Below, one piece after another: positions 32,450 to 43,786 of a DNA stretch of 64,000 nucleotides. Source of the stretch: Lactarius indigo (lineage: Eukaryota; Basidiomycota; Agaricomycetes; Russulales; Russulaceae); contig JAFKAC010000206.1 of assembly GCA_025766275.1 (NCBI GenBank), positions 1-64,000 of the forward strand, given 5' to 3'. Position 1 is the stretch's first letter, and each line of letters begins with the position of its first letter. Both the position numbers and the translations under genes were made by a program. The notes under the pieces are model-generated. The model ran no database searches, was not told where the DNA came from, and saw nothing but the letters and a program-made list of their open reading frames with translations.

Positions 32450-34391
32450 TTGGACTTGGTTCATCAATACATGTCGGGCTATCAATCTAGTAGCGCATCT
32501 GTTCACACGGGTTCTAGTAACCCGCCCACCGTCGCTGGTGTGAACGACAAGATCCTTCGAGAATTCAACCGTGCCATATTCACTGTCAATCTAACCACTC
32601 AGGGTGCCCCCTTGCATGCTGACCTAGACGACGTTCAGAAGGTCTTTGATCACCTCCGGCATAATTACGGGCTCACCTACAAGACTCTGTCCGGTGACGA
32701 CAAGTCGACTAAGGACGTCCCGCGGCTCCCACCCTGTGGTTTCAGGGCGGCGAGCAAGTCATACAAGCCCCTCACACACTTCCTCAATATCATCGCCCAC
32801 ATTTCTAATACTTGCATGACTCGTGCGCGCTACCTCAAAGATATTCGCTTTGACCCTCATGGTGTCGAGATGCGAGAAAATGTAGACTCAGAGAAGCCTT
32901 TGAAGCCTGTCATTTTGGGGCTTCTTCATTCACGTACACCTGATAAGCTGAAAATTTCCTGGAATGATGTTGCCATAATCGTTGGAGTCAAGAGCCGCCT
33001 AATTGATGTAGTCGAGCAATTGGCAAAATACGCTCGTTGCCACCTTACAGTCGATTGAAGACGGTCATTTTCAATCGCTGTTGCCTTTGATCACAAAGTG
33101 CCGACGTTACGTTTGCTTTGTTTCTACCGCTCTGGCATATCTATCTCCGCTCCATTACATCTCGATACAGAGGATGGATGGATTCCGAGGCGTCGTCGAG
33201 CATATGGTCGGAATCTTGTCGATTCAAGATGAAGCAGGATTTGGTCTAGATATGACACGCATTGAGAATGTGTTTCGCCTCAACAACCGTGATTATGAGA
33301 TTGTGCGTACAATCCACGAGCGCAACAGCATTCGCAGCTATTCGACAGTTGTGTATAGTCTAAAATGTGCGGAATTATCGTTTCGGCTTGTACACACCCG
33401 ACTTACACGTCGCGCATCCAGTACAATCCACAGGTACCCAAGATACCCCAGCTCGCCTGCAATCCTGGAAGCTGACACGTGTTGGTGGGGCGCCTCAATT
33501 TCCCGAGAAGATTGTGTATAAATTGTCATATCAGACTGAGGGATCCCCTTCGGAAGGCACCATGTTCTCTCGTTTCTTTGGCCAATTCGGAATTATTGAC
33601 GTCGCTGGATTCCACACTTGCTCTAGAGAGGACCACTTCGGATCCACGGCGCATTAATTCTCAAACGCGCGCTTTTTGAAACTCGTGGATGATAGTCCGG
33701 TCGGGAACCCTGAGATTAGACAACTGCATTGCACCGCGATGGTGCTTGAGGGTCTGCCCCTCTTGGATATCTCAAATACAGAGGCCGACATGCCAACACC
33801 GACTGAACTCGTAGAAACAACTCTTCATTCGATGATTGGTGAGCAGGATTCTGTGTCCACTTTTATTCGAACTCACACTGCTCCCCGTTTCAGGTCACTA
33901 CAATTTGTTTCTCGGGGGTGTCCTTCACAAGGATGTTAGCAGCGGAAATATCCTCCCCCTACGAGAGCCAATCAACCGGTTCCCTGGCCTCTCCATGAAC
34001 TTGTAGGTACTAGATTTTGTTCACGTACGCCCTACTCTTACCTGGATATGTTTGCAGGCTCGGCCTGCCTGAGCAAGACGTAAAGTTATGCCGAGGCTTT
34101 CTGGTTGACGGTGATCACGCAATTGAGCGGCGCAAGGATGCAACCACCCCATCCTTAGAACGATCGGTATGTTGCAATGTATTTCACGAGACTTTGATCG
34201 GATCAGTAAACGATGGCGATGGAATTAACACAAGTGACTCCCAAAAAAGGATTTTGGGCGAACTAGACGAGCGCTGTGGAAAGGTTTACAAAGAGTTCAT
34301 TCAATTGGGATATAGGCACCTTCAAACCATTAGGAAGTTTTCTAACTGGAGAGATGTTATGGATTTTAACGGCGAGTTATTGAACAAGTAG
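32450..34391 (+). pseudogene. FunK1-type fungal kinase pseudogene, copy B
   Basis: Better preserved relative of copy A. The frame is open from 32450 to 33058 (MDLVHQYMSGYQ..., GDDKSTKDVPRLPPC, WNDVAIIVGVKSRLIDVVEQ, YARCHLTVD), then a stop. The text continues with shifts through VVEHMVGILSIQDEAGFGLD, TLFSRF-like and FGQFGIIDV, a kinase catalytic-loop relative near 33926-33949 that would read HKDVSSGN, and the C-terminal DERCGKVYKEFIQLGYRH and NWRDVMDFNGELLNK to a stop at 34391. About 350 bp present in copy A (20170-20530) are missing here, which removes part of the kinase C-lobe. Stops, shifts and the deletion make it a pseudogene. FunK1 kinases are poorly understood and expanded in mushrooms. 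Confidence 0.85.
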
Positions 34392-34484
34392 CATTACTAG
34401 TTTCTTTTGTCTTCTGTTACCGCTACCATTCCCAATTCGCTCTAATATTGTTAGACTGACTTTCTTTCTAAATGTCACAAAGAT

Positions 34485-35140
34485 ATGTTCGGCCCAACCC
34501 GAGGTGTCAGTGGTGGTGCAACTTGCCGAGCAGTTTTCCGCAGCGGGAATGATATAAATTCTGATTTCTAGGTTCGATTTGCAAGGGCTGAGCGCTCGCG
34601 TCACAGCTGCGGTTCGGGCTCAGTGCTTGCGAAGGACGTATTACAACTGTTGTTTCGGTACGAGTACCCACCGCGGTCAGCCTGTTCAATCTATATTTCA
34701 TTGCTAGAAGGGCGGTATTAGGTGCGAGTGCAGGTTCCGCTCTTGGCGGGAGAACGAGAGGTGACAACGTCCCTGGTCCTGCGTTAAAACCGCGAGGTAG
34801 GAATTTCCGTGTTATCCTGGGTGTCTGCTCCGTCTTTTCGCGGGACTTGGGTGGCAGCTGCGATGAGACGGTATCGTCCGTCGCGGGGAGAAGAGCGGGT
34901 AGTATAGTCGCGCCAGTGTCTATGGCGGCTTTTATGGCAGTCCTGAACGAGCGCGTCGAGGACGGCGTAACCCTTAGTTTTGATGATTGTAAATGGCGAC
35001 ACCTTTTGGCGGACTTGGGGTCCTTATATTGGGAGACACAGACCTTGGCCGAAGTCCAGTGGTTGTCTATCATATGTATTTGCATTATACCCGCGATGCT
35101 AGGTCAGTATTTGGTACCAAGGGAAACTGTAGTCGAATGC
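34485..35140. repeat. duplicated downstream segment, copy B
   Basis: Counterpart of 30285-30960, lying about 95 bp after the kinase copy B stop. Partial open frames exist (for example 34847-35185, plus) but are not conserved in copy A. Confidence 0.6.
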
Positions 35141-35149
35141 CCATCGGTT

Positions 35150-35250
35150 CTGGTAGCCCACTCCCAGTCAATCAGGCTGAAATGAAGGAGATCTATCAAA
35201 AGCTCAAGCGCACTACATTCGCCGTCAATTACACTTGTTTGAACATCTCC
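35150..35250 (+). pseudogene. N-terminal fragment of a third FunK1 copy
   Basis: The text NQAEMKEIYQKLKRTTFAVN corresponds to NQTEMK-(stop)-DIKEFRRATFTV in copy A and to the NDKILREFNRAIFTVN region in copy B. Similarity ends after about 35 residues. It suggests at least three FunK1 units once lay in tandem here. Confidence 0.5.
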
Positions 35251-36510
35251 AGAATAGTTACCTACACCATTTTGTTCGTTGGTGGAGCATCATCGAGCGG
35301 CCGCATTGGGGTCGTCGTCGTAGTCAGGCTTGCACATAGTACCTTTGTTGTCTAAAGGTAGACCCATGCGACTTGCGACTCGCAAAAAAGCATCCCCAGT
35401 ATCGTTGTCGTTGTCGTTACCTAGTTCGAAGCTTGAGTTGGCGGAGTATCATCGTCACTGGGGTCGCATGCACTTTCGTTGTGGTTCACCCCCCATGTGT
35501 AACTACGAGACGCCCAGTAATTCAGAGGGCGTTGCTCCTCTCTTGTCGGCAGAGTGACCCCTCATCCTTTTTGATTCGCAGCTACCCAGAGATTCGACCA
35601 CAGAGATATAAAAAAGGGTTGCTCACCGTGACGCCGCTTGTGCGAGGTGTAATACGGCCCCGGCGTAAACGGCCGAAGATTTTGGAACTGGCAAGTTCGG
35701 CGACAGTGGAAAAGAAGAAATGAGCGCTCTACACGTCGTGGTCGCGAATGAGTATGCTCAAGAGTCTCTTGAAAGACATGGCGCCAGGTTCCAGGTTGCA
35801 GAGGCGCCGTGGACCCTTGTCCGCTTGCGGTTGGAACGAAACTCCGAGAAAGAAGGCAGTCGAGTCAAGCGTTTAGTAGTTACACTGATAGTTAGACAAA
35901 CAAGTACCTTGACGTAGTGAATGGATTGGAGAAAGGGGACATTATTATGACCAAAGATGTGGACAGTGCGGAGGTCATTATTGAGCGCGTTCTTGAACTA
36001 AAAAATCGTGGTTATTGGGGAGTGAGCTGCGGCAGCTAGATAATGCGAGACCGAGAGCCGAGGCAAGGTTGGTGTAAGTGCGACAGAAAACACGAACGCA
36101 TTTGTACTCACATGCACAAATGCCTTTGAGTGTGGGGCGTGCATAACGATACTGCCAGTGAAGGCGCCTGCGTGGGGTGTGTTAGCCGATGTCGGCCGGG
36201 ACTATAGCCGGGATGGGGTGCCAGTGTTGATTATAGTACTGTGACAAAGTCGCAAGATAAAGGGCCACCAGTGTAGATCTCGGTCTACAAGGTGACAAAT
36301 CTATTTCTTTTGCTGGTGAGCGCCAATGAGTTTATCTAAACAACCATTGATCTCCGGTATCCCAGGCTGCGATCGATGAGCAGATTCCAGCCAGTACCGT
36401 GACGGTTTGGTCTCCTTGAGTGACTTACACCAATTCTCCCAACCTATAGCTACCACCAAGGCTACCACAAGGATCTATTGAAGTTAATCATCTTGATAAT
36501 ACCGGTTCAG
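35251..36510. other. no supported gene
   Basis: End of the repeat island and upstream region of the D-amino-acid oxidase gene. An open frame at 35720-35917 (plus) is short and unrecognised. Confidence 0.35.
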
Positions 36511-37948
36511 ATGTCGCAGAAGCATGTTGTCATACTCGGAGCCGGTGTTATTGGGCTTACTATTGCGCATGTCTTGACTGAGGATGCGGGTTTCAAAGTC
36601 ACGATCGTAGCGCGAGATATGCCAGAAGATCTCACTAGTCAAGCGTTTTCTAGCCCGTGGGCTGTGAGCCACCTATTATTATCTCTGCGTTGTGTTCGCC
36701 TTCACCTTCTCATATGTAGGCTGCCGATTGGTCGCCCCAGACAACCGATGTTCGCCTTATGAATTGGGAAAAGCATACATTGTACGTCGAAGAGGCGATG
36801 TGCCTGAAGCACGTTTGATATCTAGACACGGCCCTCTAGTGATAAATTCTGGAGTATGATACCGACGGGGCTAGTGATGGTGCGATATTCTACTTTCGTC
36901 CTCTCCCACATCCTGAACACAAATGTCGCTCCCAGAAACTTCCGTCCCGGATATATTTTGGAGCAGACATTGTCGAGAAGGCATCTCAGTGGAAGGATAT
37001 CGTGCGCGATGTAAGCTGGTCCAGCATTTTAAGTGATCGATCTAACCCGGATCTGCATCAGTTCCGCGTATTGCCTAGTGATCACCCCCTGCCGCCCAAG
37101 GCGAGAGGCGGAGTGCAGTTTGACTCGTATTCAGTGAACCCTGAGGTTTATCTTCCATGGCTGAAGTCGCAGTTAGAGGGTAGGGGTGTTAGTTTCGTGA
37201 GACGTCGGGTCAGTGGTTTGGACGAAGCTAGCGAATTGGCTGGAGAGGGTGGCGCAGTAATCAACGCGACCTCACTTGGTGAGCCTCCGGAACAAATCTG
37301 GGAGATGATGATATACCCATGCGTCGGTCCAAGGTGCACGTTCCCTTCTTGGTGTGGAGGATACGAAGGTGTATCCAATACGAGGTCAGGTCGTGCTTGT
37401 GCATGCGCCAAGTGTAAACGAGTGTGTGGTCTTTTTGCCAGAAGGTAAGCGCCCGCATTGCTCGAGCTCCTACTAATAGCGACACCAGACACCACCAAGG
37501 TGACGTATTTGATACCACGGGCCGCTACACCTGGCATGGTTTTGGTTGGAGGGACATTTCAGCCTAATAATTGGGACACATCACTCAGCATTCCGACTGC
37601 TCGTGACATCTTAGCTCGGGCGAAGGAGCTGGTGCCCGCGTTGGCTGAGCCCACTACACGTATTCAGGCTCACAATGTGGGGCTCCGGCCTGGGCGCGAA
37701 GGGGGCCCACGTGTCGAGGCACAGTTTGTTGACCTTCCGAGCGAGGATGCGCTGGTCCCTAAACTGTCCGAGGCTTCGGGGAAGGCAAGGTCGATTTTGG
37801 TCGTTCACGCCTACGGATTCGGGTGAGCGATAAGATCTCGAATTTCCTCATTCCCAGGCTGATCTCCATTAGGCCCGCTGGCTACCAACAGTCATGGGGC
37901 GCAGCTGAGGAGACTGTTCGGTTGCTGAAGGAGAATTTACTCAAATAA
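36511..37948 (+). CDS. D-amino-acid oxidase (FAD-dependent)
   Basis: Oxidises D-amino acids to 2-oxo acids, ammonia and hydrogen peroxide. The start at 36511 reads [19 protein letters not shown] with the FAD-binding GxGxxG. Exons joined by short in-phase GT-AG introns then read [136 protein letters not shown] and finally [18 protein letters not shown], the family signature. About seven introns; one has a TACTAATA-like branch point near 37478. Product about 370 residues, normal for the family. The end is NLLK, without an SKL-type peroxisomal signal. The gene appears intact although it borders the repeat island. Confidence 0.9.
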
Positions 37949-39653
37949 TTTGGAGGAATGATAACGACAGATCAAACACACAGGCCCTCGTATTTGTGTC
38001 ATGCAGGCACTAGACTGGGATTCTTACCCGAAGGTTTCTTCTGTATTCCGAAGCACCTGTGCCTTCTATTTTTCGCTTCTTGTGCACATATCTTCAAACG
38101 AGTTGTGAATCGAAAGTTTATGTTAGTTCATCAGGACGGAATGCATCCGCATGGCGCCAGTGATTATAACCAAATTCGAGGGTTTTCATTCGCAATACAT
38201 CCCAACAGTTATTGTAATCACCAACACACATGGCCATTCACATCCACCCTTGGATCACTTATTTTCTCATCAACCCTGGTATCGGTGGCGTCACCTTCGC
38301 ACAAGTATGCGAAATATCATGCCCCCGACAGGCTCTTCACAGTCGCCCACATTGCTCAGAACCTTCTCCGCACGAAGACCCGAGTGTCCTAGTGAGGGTC
38401 GCTATCGCCGTCGCAAAATAACTCCGTTCTCTACTGCTTCCGGATCTGCGCATGTCACGCATGCTGTAGTCAATTGTGCCGATCCTGGGGCTCATTCTTG
38501 AGTTCCCCCGCGACCCCGCCCAGTGCGATTTATCCATTTCATCGCTAACGCCACCCCCCAAAATGACTTATACATCGGAGACGATATGAATTCCATCCCA
38601 TATTCCCGATTTGGTTGCGCACAGAGCACAGGGTGGCAATAACGGTCTAATTCTTGCGAGTGAAGCTACGATACGCGTCAGTGCCGATTGGCGGGATGAT
38701 TGCCCACTTGAGATAAGAACATATGTTCGTGGCATTTGTATTAACTTACTGTATCGTGCGTCGCCGTTCCTTACGCGAGCATTTGATATTCCACGAGGAT
38801 CCGCTAATTTCCCGTGTATCGGCTTTCTGTGAAACAAGGGGCCGACAATCCAGGCGCTTCACTGGTCCTACTTTTCTCACAGCGGTGACATTTCCCACGT
38901 GCCTCTGGTGCCTATTCCCGCGGCCTGATCCCGCGGCCTGATAGCAAAGTCGGGTCTTGTGGGGCCTTGTAAAGCTTGGCGGGTTTGTAAGCCGTTGACC
39001 CTCACCCTCCTCCGGGCTTCAAGCTTCAAGTTTGAGTACTACTTTGGTCCTGGGTCTCGTGGACAGCTTGTAATCCATCGACGTTGTATCTGAGAAGGAT
39101 TTGTTCTATCAGCTGCGGACCACCGTTGAGCCGGCACGGGAGCTCGACTACCTAGCACCCTTTTTGGTCAACGCGACAGTGGATCCACGTAGTGCCTTCT
39201 CCCGAGACTCGGAGTCACCTCCCGGCAACAGTGACGATAAAGTCCAGTTCTCTCTACGAAAATTTCCGAGAATGTCACTAGCTCCAGGCAGAAGGCTCGG
39301 CATCCCACGTTCCATATCTGAGACCATGACGACCTTCTCCGCTTTTTCGGTAGCAGCTTGCTCTCACGACATGTTCTCATTTCTTGCTTCGTATACCGGA
39401 TCGGGAGACCTCACGTGGAGAGGTTCATGCTTCTTTTCCTACATACTCCCATCTACCCTAGAACACGATCCCGCTCGCCATGCCGTTGCAAACACGCGCC
39501 TTACAATTTCCCCCGAGCAGCGTCGTGTGGTGCTTGTTCTTTACGGGAAAGTTCAGGAACTATAAAGGCCCATTAGCATTCCCATGATTTCGTTGTGATC
39601 CAGTTGTGATTCACTCCTGCCTCTTCAATCACCCTCTTGTCTCAGCTTGAGCC
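37949..39653. other. intergenic, no supported gene
   Basis: 1.7 kb between the oxidase and the aspartic protease. Plus-strand open frames (for example 38151-38501 and 39101-39565) have no recognisable domain or good splice context. A short direct repeat TCCCGCGGCCTGA occurs twice near 38917-38942. Contains the protease promoter. Confidence 0.4.
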
Positions 39654-41231
39654 ATGTTCCCGACTGCCACTCTCACTGCTTTCCTTTTGCTGGTCGTCAG
39701 CGTCGCAGCAAATCCCATCGTCGTTCGCAAACCACCGGTCTCGTTGTCCTTCGCTCGGCACCTCAACATAACCGGCACCCATGACCTCATCAAGAAGGAT
39801 CAGGCTCGCGCAAAGAACCTAGTTTCTTTCAGCAAAGCAAAGCAAAGCGGCACCTTGAGCTCCGCTGCGGTCGTCAGCGTCGGTGTGACCAACGTTGCCG
39901 TCGTTTACCAGGCCAGCGTCGGCGTCGGCAGCCCCGCCACTTCCTGTGAGTGACGCTGCTCCATCTTTGGCATATGGTTCCAAGACCCGCTTTTAGATAA
40001 TCTCCTCATCGACACGGGAAGCTCGAACACCTGGGTAGGAGCTGGAAAGGCCTATGTTCGGACTAGCACCAGTGTGCAGACACGGGACAGTGTGGTAAGT
40101 ATCGCACTTTCGAATCAGCAGTCCAGCGCCAACCAATCCCTATCCACCAGTCTGTGACATATGGATCTGGCTCGTTCTCTGGTGGGTATCTCTCCATCAT
40201 GGAAGTCACCTTTGCTATAATCCGACCCCCCTTTCTTCAGGCACTGAGTTCACGGATACCGTGACGATCGGCCCTGGGCTCGTTATTCCCGGGCAATCCA
40301 TAGGTGTTGCCTCAACCTCTACTGGTTTCGCTGGTTTCGACGGTATCCTCGGGTGAGTGCAAAGCTCAACGCTTCGAATCTACGCCGACACTTTTATTTC
40401 CTAGGATCGGTCCTGTCGATTTGACACTTGGCACCTTGTCTCCAGACACAAATACCCCCATTCCCACAGTCACCGACAACCTCTTCAGGCAGGGAACCAT
40501 CACATCTAACCTTGTTGCCGTGTCTTTTGAGCCCACGACCACGACATCGGTCAAGAACGGCGAGTTAACGTTCGGCGGCACTGACTCCACTAAGTTCACT
40601 GGAACGCTCACGTTCATGTGAGCACGCATTTTCACTGAGCTCTAACTTTAAGACGTCCACGCTCACACAAACCTGGGTAGCCCCGGTACGACGACTTTCC
40701 CTGCCAGTGAATTCTGGGGTATCAACGAGTCCATCCGATACGGTGCTTCGACCACCATCTTATCGACCACCGCCGGTATTGTCGACACTGGAACCACCCT
40801 CATCCTCCTCGCCACTGGTAAGTTCCTCGTTGCTCTTAACCAGATGTCGTGTAAAAACCAATGACACTCGCGTAGACGCGTTCAACCGCTACAGAACCGC
40901 GACTGGTGGCGTCAATGACGCCGCCACGGGCCTGCTCAGAATTACCACGACCCAGTTCAACAACCTTCAGTCGCTCTTCTTCACAACCGGGGGCAGGACA
41001 TTCGAGCTCACCGCGAACGCGCAGATCTGGCCACGCGCACTCAACACGTTCATTGGCGGTACTTCGGCCAGGATCTATCTAATTGTCAACGACCTCGGCT
41101 CGCCCTCCGGACAGGGCCTCGACTTTATCAACGGCTACACATTCCTCGAGCGATTCTATTCCGTCTTTGATACTACCAACAACCGTGTTGGCTTTGCCAC
41201 CACCTCGTTTACCACGGCCACGACCAATTGA
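39654..41231 (+). CDS. secreted aspartic protease, polyporopepsin-like (A1 family)
   Basis: Pepsin-family acid protease, probably secreted. The start at 39654 gives a clear signal peptide (MFPTATLTAFLLLVVSVAA) followed by a propeptide. Catalytic motifs are LLIDTGSSNTWVGA (after an intron near 39944-39997) and GIVDTGTTLILLA (near 40765-40810). Conserved SVTYGSGSFSG (flap region), FDGILGIGPVDLT and FINGYTFLERFYSVFD also read through. Five or more short introns with correct phase separate these blocks, for example about 40618-40679. The C-terminus is GFATTSFTTATTN, stop at 41231, about 400 residues. Both catalytic Asp residues and the flap Tyr are present, so it should be active. The next gene is convergent (minus strand). 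Confidence 0.9.
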
Positions 41232-41727
41232 TGGGACAAGTTTGGGTGGCGGCCATTACGTCAGATCTGCAGCATCTGCCAAGTGGACGGCCTGAGTGAA
41301 TAGATAGAGAGTGTAATTCTTTTTTATTGTTTTATTGGTATCATAGTTTGATTTACTCTCATTGGTTTTTCCCATGGATGTCTCGTGTCTTTCCCTTGGT
41401 ATAAAATTATCAGTGCATCACGTGAATTTATTGGAGTGATACTACGCCATAAAGCTGCATAAAGGCTGAGGCCTGAGGCCTGAGGCGTGGGACAGACGAA
41501 GTTGCTGCATCCAAGCCTTGTGCGGATCAGAGTTCGCTTGATTAAAAAAATTGTGGAAAAAGGTCGCGTGGATATGACGTGGAGTGCTCGCAATACTCTA
41601 ACGCGAACCCTCTATTTGGATGTGCACGTGTGAGTCGACAACATCAAAATCTCCGACAACCAGAACCCCCATGTCTCGTAGCTATGTCTCGTAGATGTCG
41701 TAAGGTAAGCATAATTTAGGATTCCAC
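41232..41727. other. convergent intergenic region
   Basis: 3' regions of the protease (plus) and the RING gene (minus) meet here. A short tandem GGCCTGA repeat lies at about 41470-41486. No gene recognised. Confidence 0.4.
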
Positions 41728-43286
41728 CTAGTCCAACCATGCACCAGGAACGCCCCCGTGTTCCCACTCCTCGCGTGGGGCTAGATTTCGGTTCGTCCTC
41801 GAGCTGTTGCTACCACTGCCACTACCACCCATGATATTGAAAAATTGGCCGAACATGCTCCCATTCGGAGAGGTGTCGGGTCTTGTCCCCCGGTTGACTT
41901 GGGGAGGTCCGGGACTGCCAGACCCACTGGCTGGACCATTGGGTGGGTGATGCTCAGGCTGTGGCACCAACTGGAATCTGTTATAACGTAAGTAAGGCAC
42001 GTATTTCGGACCACACACACATACCTGCAAACGGGGCAAGTACCACTAGACTTCAGCCACGGCATTATGCAACCCTCATGGAATGGGTGTGTGCAAGGAA
42101 GTGTTACGATCACTTGGTCGTCCGGATCCTCGGTAGTCAGCGAAAATTGTTCTTTGCACACTGCACAATCCCGTTCCAATAGCGGAGCTGCAAGTGTTCA
42201 GAACAAATGCACTGGCATTTGAATTACACTCACATCCTTCCTCTAATACCTCCCGTTGAAGCTTCGTCATAACTTCGTCCGTGGCCGGAACTGGACGGGA
42301 TGAATTCCCCTGTTCCATGATTTGAGTGATGATCTGGTCCAAAGCTATAACGCCTCAGTTCTTCCCCTCGCTTTGTCACTTTGAGTTACCTACCTTCCTG
42401 ATTGAAAACATAATCCCCCCATCTTCCGTCCTCAGGCCCCCCCAATAAGCCGAGGCCGCTAAAAGGATCCGCGTGTCCTTCCCTCCCCGCACGTTGTGTT
42501 AGCATCGCGAGAAGGTATTGAGCCATTAATGAACCCCCGATTGGATGTCCCCCTCCGCCAGGAGCCCTGCAAACAATATTAAAAGGTTGTGTAGAAGCAA
42601 GTTTTCACATTGTCGCGCACCCTCGTCGATTTATGCCAGACGTTGGTGGACCAGCGACCACAATTGTCTGAGACCCACCTGGGCCGCGATTGATCCCCAA
42701 ACGAAAACCAGCTCCGCCCTGAATCAGGGATTAGAAATGGGATGACTGTATTAGGGATGACGGATACACACTGCGCTTCCCCGCTCGGGGGTGGGTGGAC
42801 CGCTTGAACTCCTACGTTGGGGTCGCGGAGCATTCATAAGTTGTGAAAGACCTACTGCGAGAGCCCGGGATAAGGTTGATGAATGCCGGATATGAGATCG
42901 GAGCGTACGGAAGAAATCCTCAAATCCAGGGTTGCCACCGAGAGTAGCACCATTATCCAAAGGGGGACCCGACGCCTGGAAGCTGCGTGGGTCATCCACC
43001 TCGCTCTCGATCTGCAGAAGAGGAGTCGTATTGAGTGAGGGAGTAAATAAATGCGGTCTACCAACCTTCTCTACAAAGGTGCCATTGCAAGATGCACAGT
43101 GGGGATCGGGAACCTGAAGGAGGCCATCACTTGCTCTGCTTGACTAGTTTTAGGTTCGCGAGGTTTTCTACATACCATTAACGGCCTCATCTCAGCTTGA
43201 CACTGGCAGTAACAGTGAGTAGGAGAGGGAAGAATGAGCTGGAAACTCACCTCATGGCAGTACCACATCGGCTCTCTGGAAGACAT
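41728..43286 (-). CDS. RING-H2 E3 ubiquitin ligase (RNF126/RNF115-like layout)
   Basis: Probable ubiquitin ligase. The start at 43286 (MSSREPMWYCHE) begins an N-terminal zinc-ribbon-like module split over small exons: WYCHE, CQAEMRPLM, VPDPHCASCNGTFVEK, with paired cysteines. The middle is low-complexity and Gly/Pro-rich. Near the end is a C3H2C3 RING: CAVCKEQF, then LPCTHPFHEGCIMPWL and CPVCR. After one more intron a Gly/Ser/Asn-rich tail ends EHGGVPGAWLD, stop at 41728. N-terminal zinc ribbon plus C-terminal RING-H2 is the layout of the RNF126/RNF115 family, which acts on mislocalised or trafficking proteins. At least seven short introns. It shares a short 5' region with the divergent aldehyde dehydrogenase gene. 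Confidence 0.85.
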
Positions 43287-43786
43287 ATTTCTTGAAGATG
43301 CGAGGAAGGAGGTGGTAAGATTGAAAAGGGCGTTGGGGTACAATGATGAGTGGTGTTGTGTCAGCTCAGGCTCTATGACGTGAGCAGTCTCCCTTCTATA
43401 AGAGGCGACACTCTCGTTCCTTCTCGAGCCATCTTCCGTATTCCATCTTCCGACCCTAAGACCTATGTTATTCGGCTCTGTGCAATTGGTAGGTTTCACC
43501 TATGTTTCCCCTTTGCAATGACCAGATGAAAATTGCTGTTCCCTATTATTCGAATCATATGAGAGTAATCCTCGAGTATCACTGATCCTAATTATCACAA
43601 GTTACAAGACCCTTTGTTGGCGGCTCTGCTGATTGATCATGGCTTGGCTCACAGGATTACCATAAATGGATACAATATTTGTAAGCAACGAAACGGGTCC
43701 AACTTCGGTAAACAAGCATCAACACCGCGTGGTTGTCACGCGTGGTCGTTCCTTTGTTCAAAATTCAACTTGTTTTCATCTGGGCC
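43287..43786. promoter_or_regulatory. bidirectional promoter region
   Basis: 500 bp between the RING gene (minus) and the aldehyde dehydrogenase (plus) start codons, so it must carry both promoters. No individual box was identified with confidence. Confidence 0.4.

Noticed and set aside
35720..35917. 65-codon plus-strand frame
   Set aside because: Short and unrecognised, with no promoter or splice context beyond the decayed island.
39101..39565. 154-codon plus-strand frame before the aspartic protease
   Set aside because: No recognisable domain or signal; lies in the protease upstream region and looks random.
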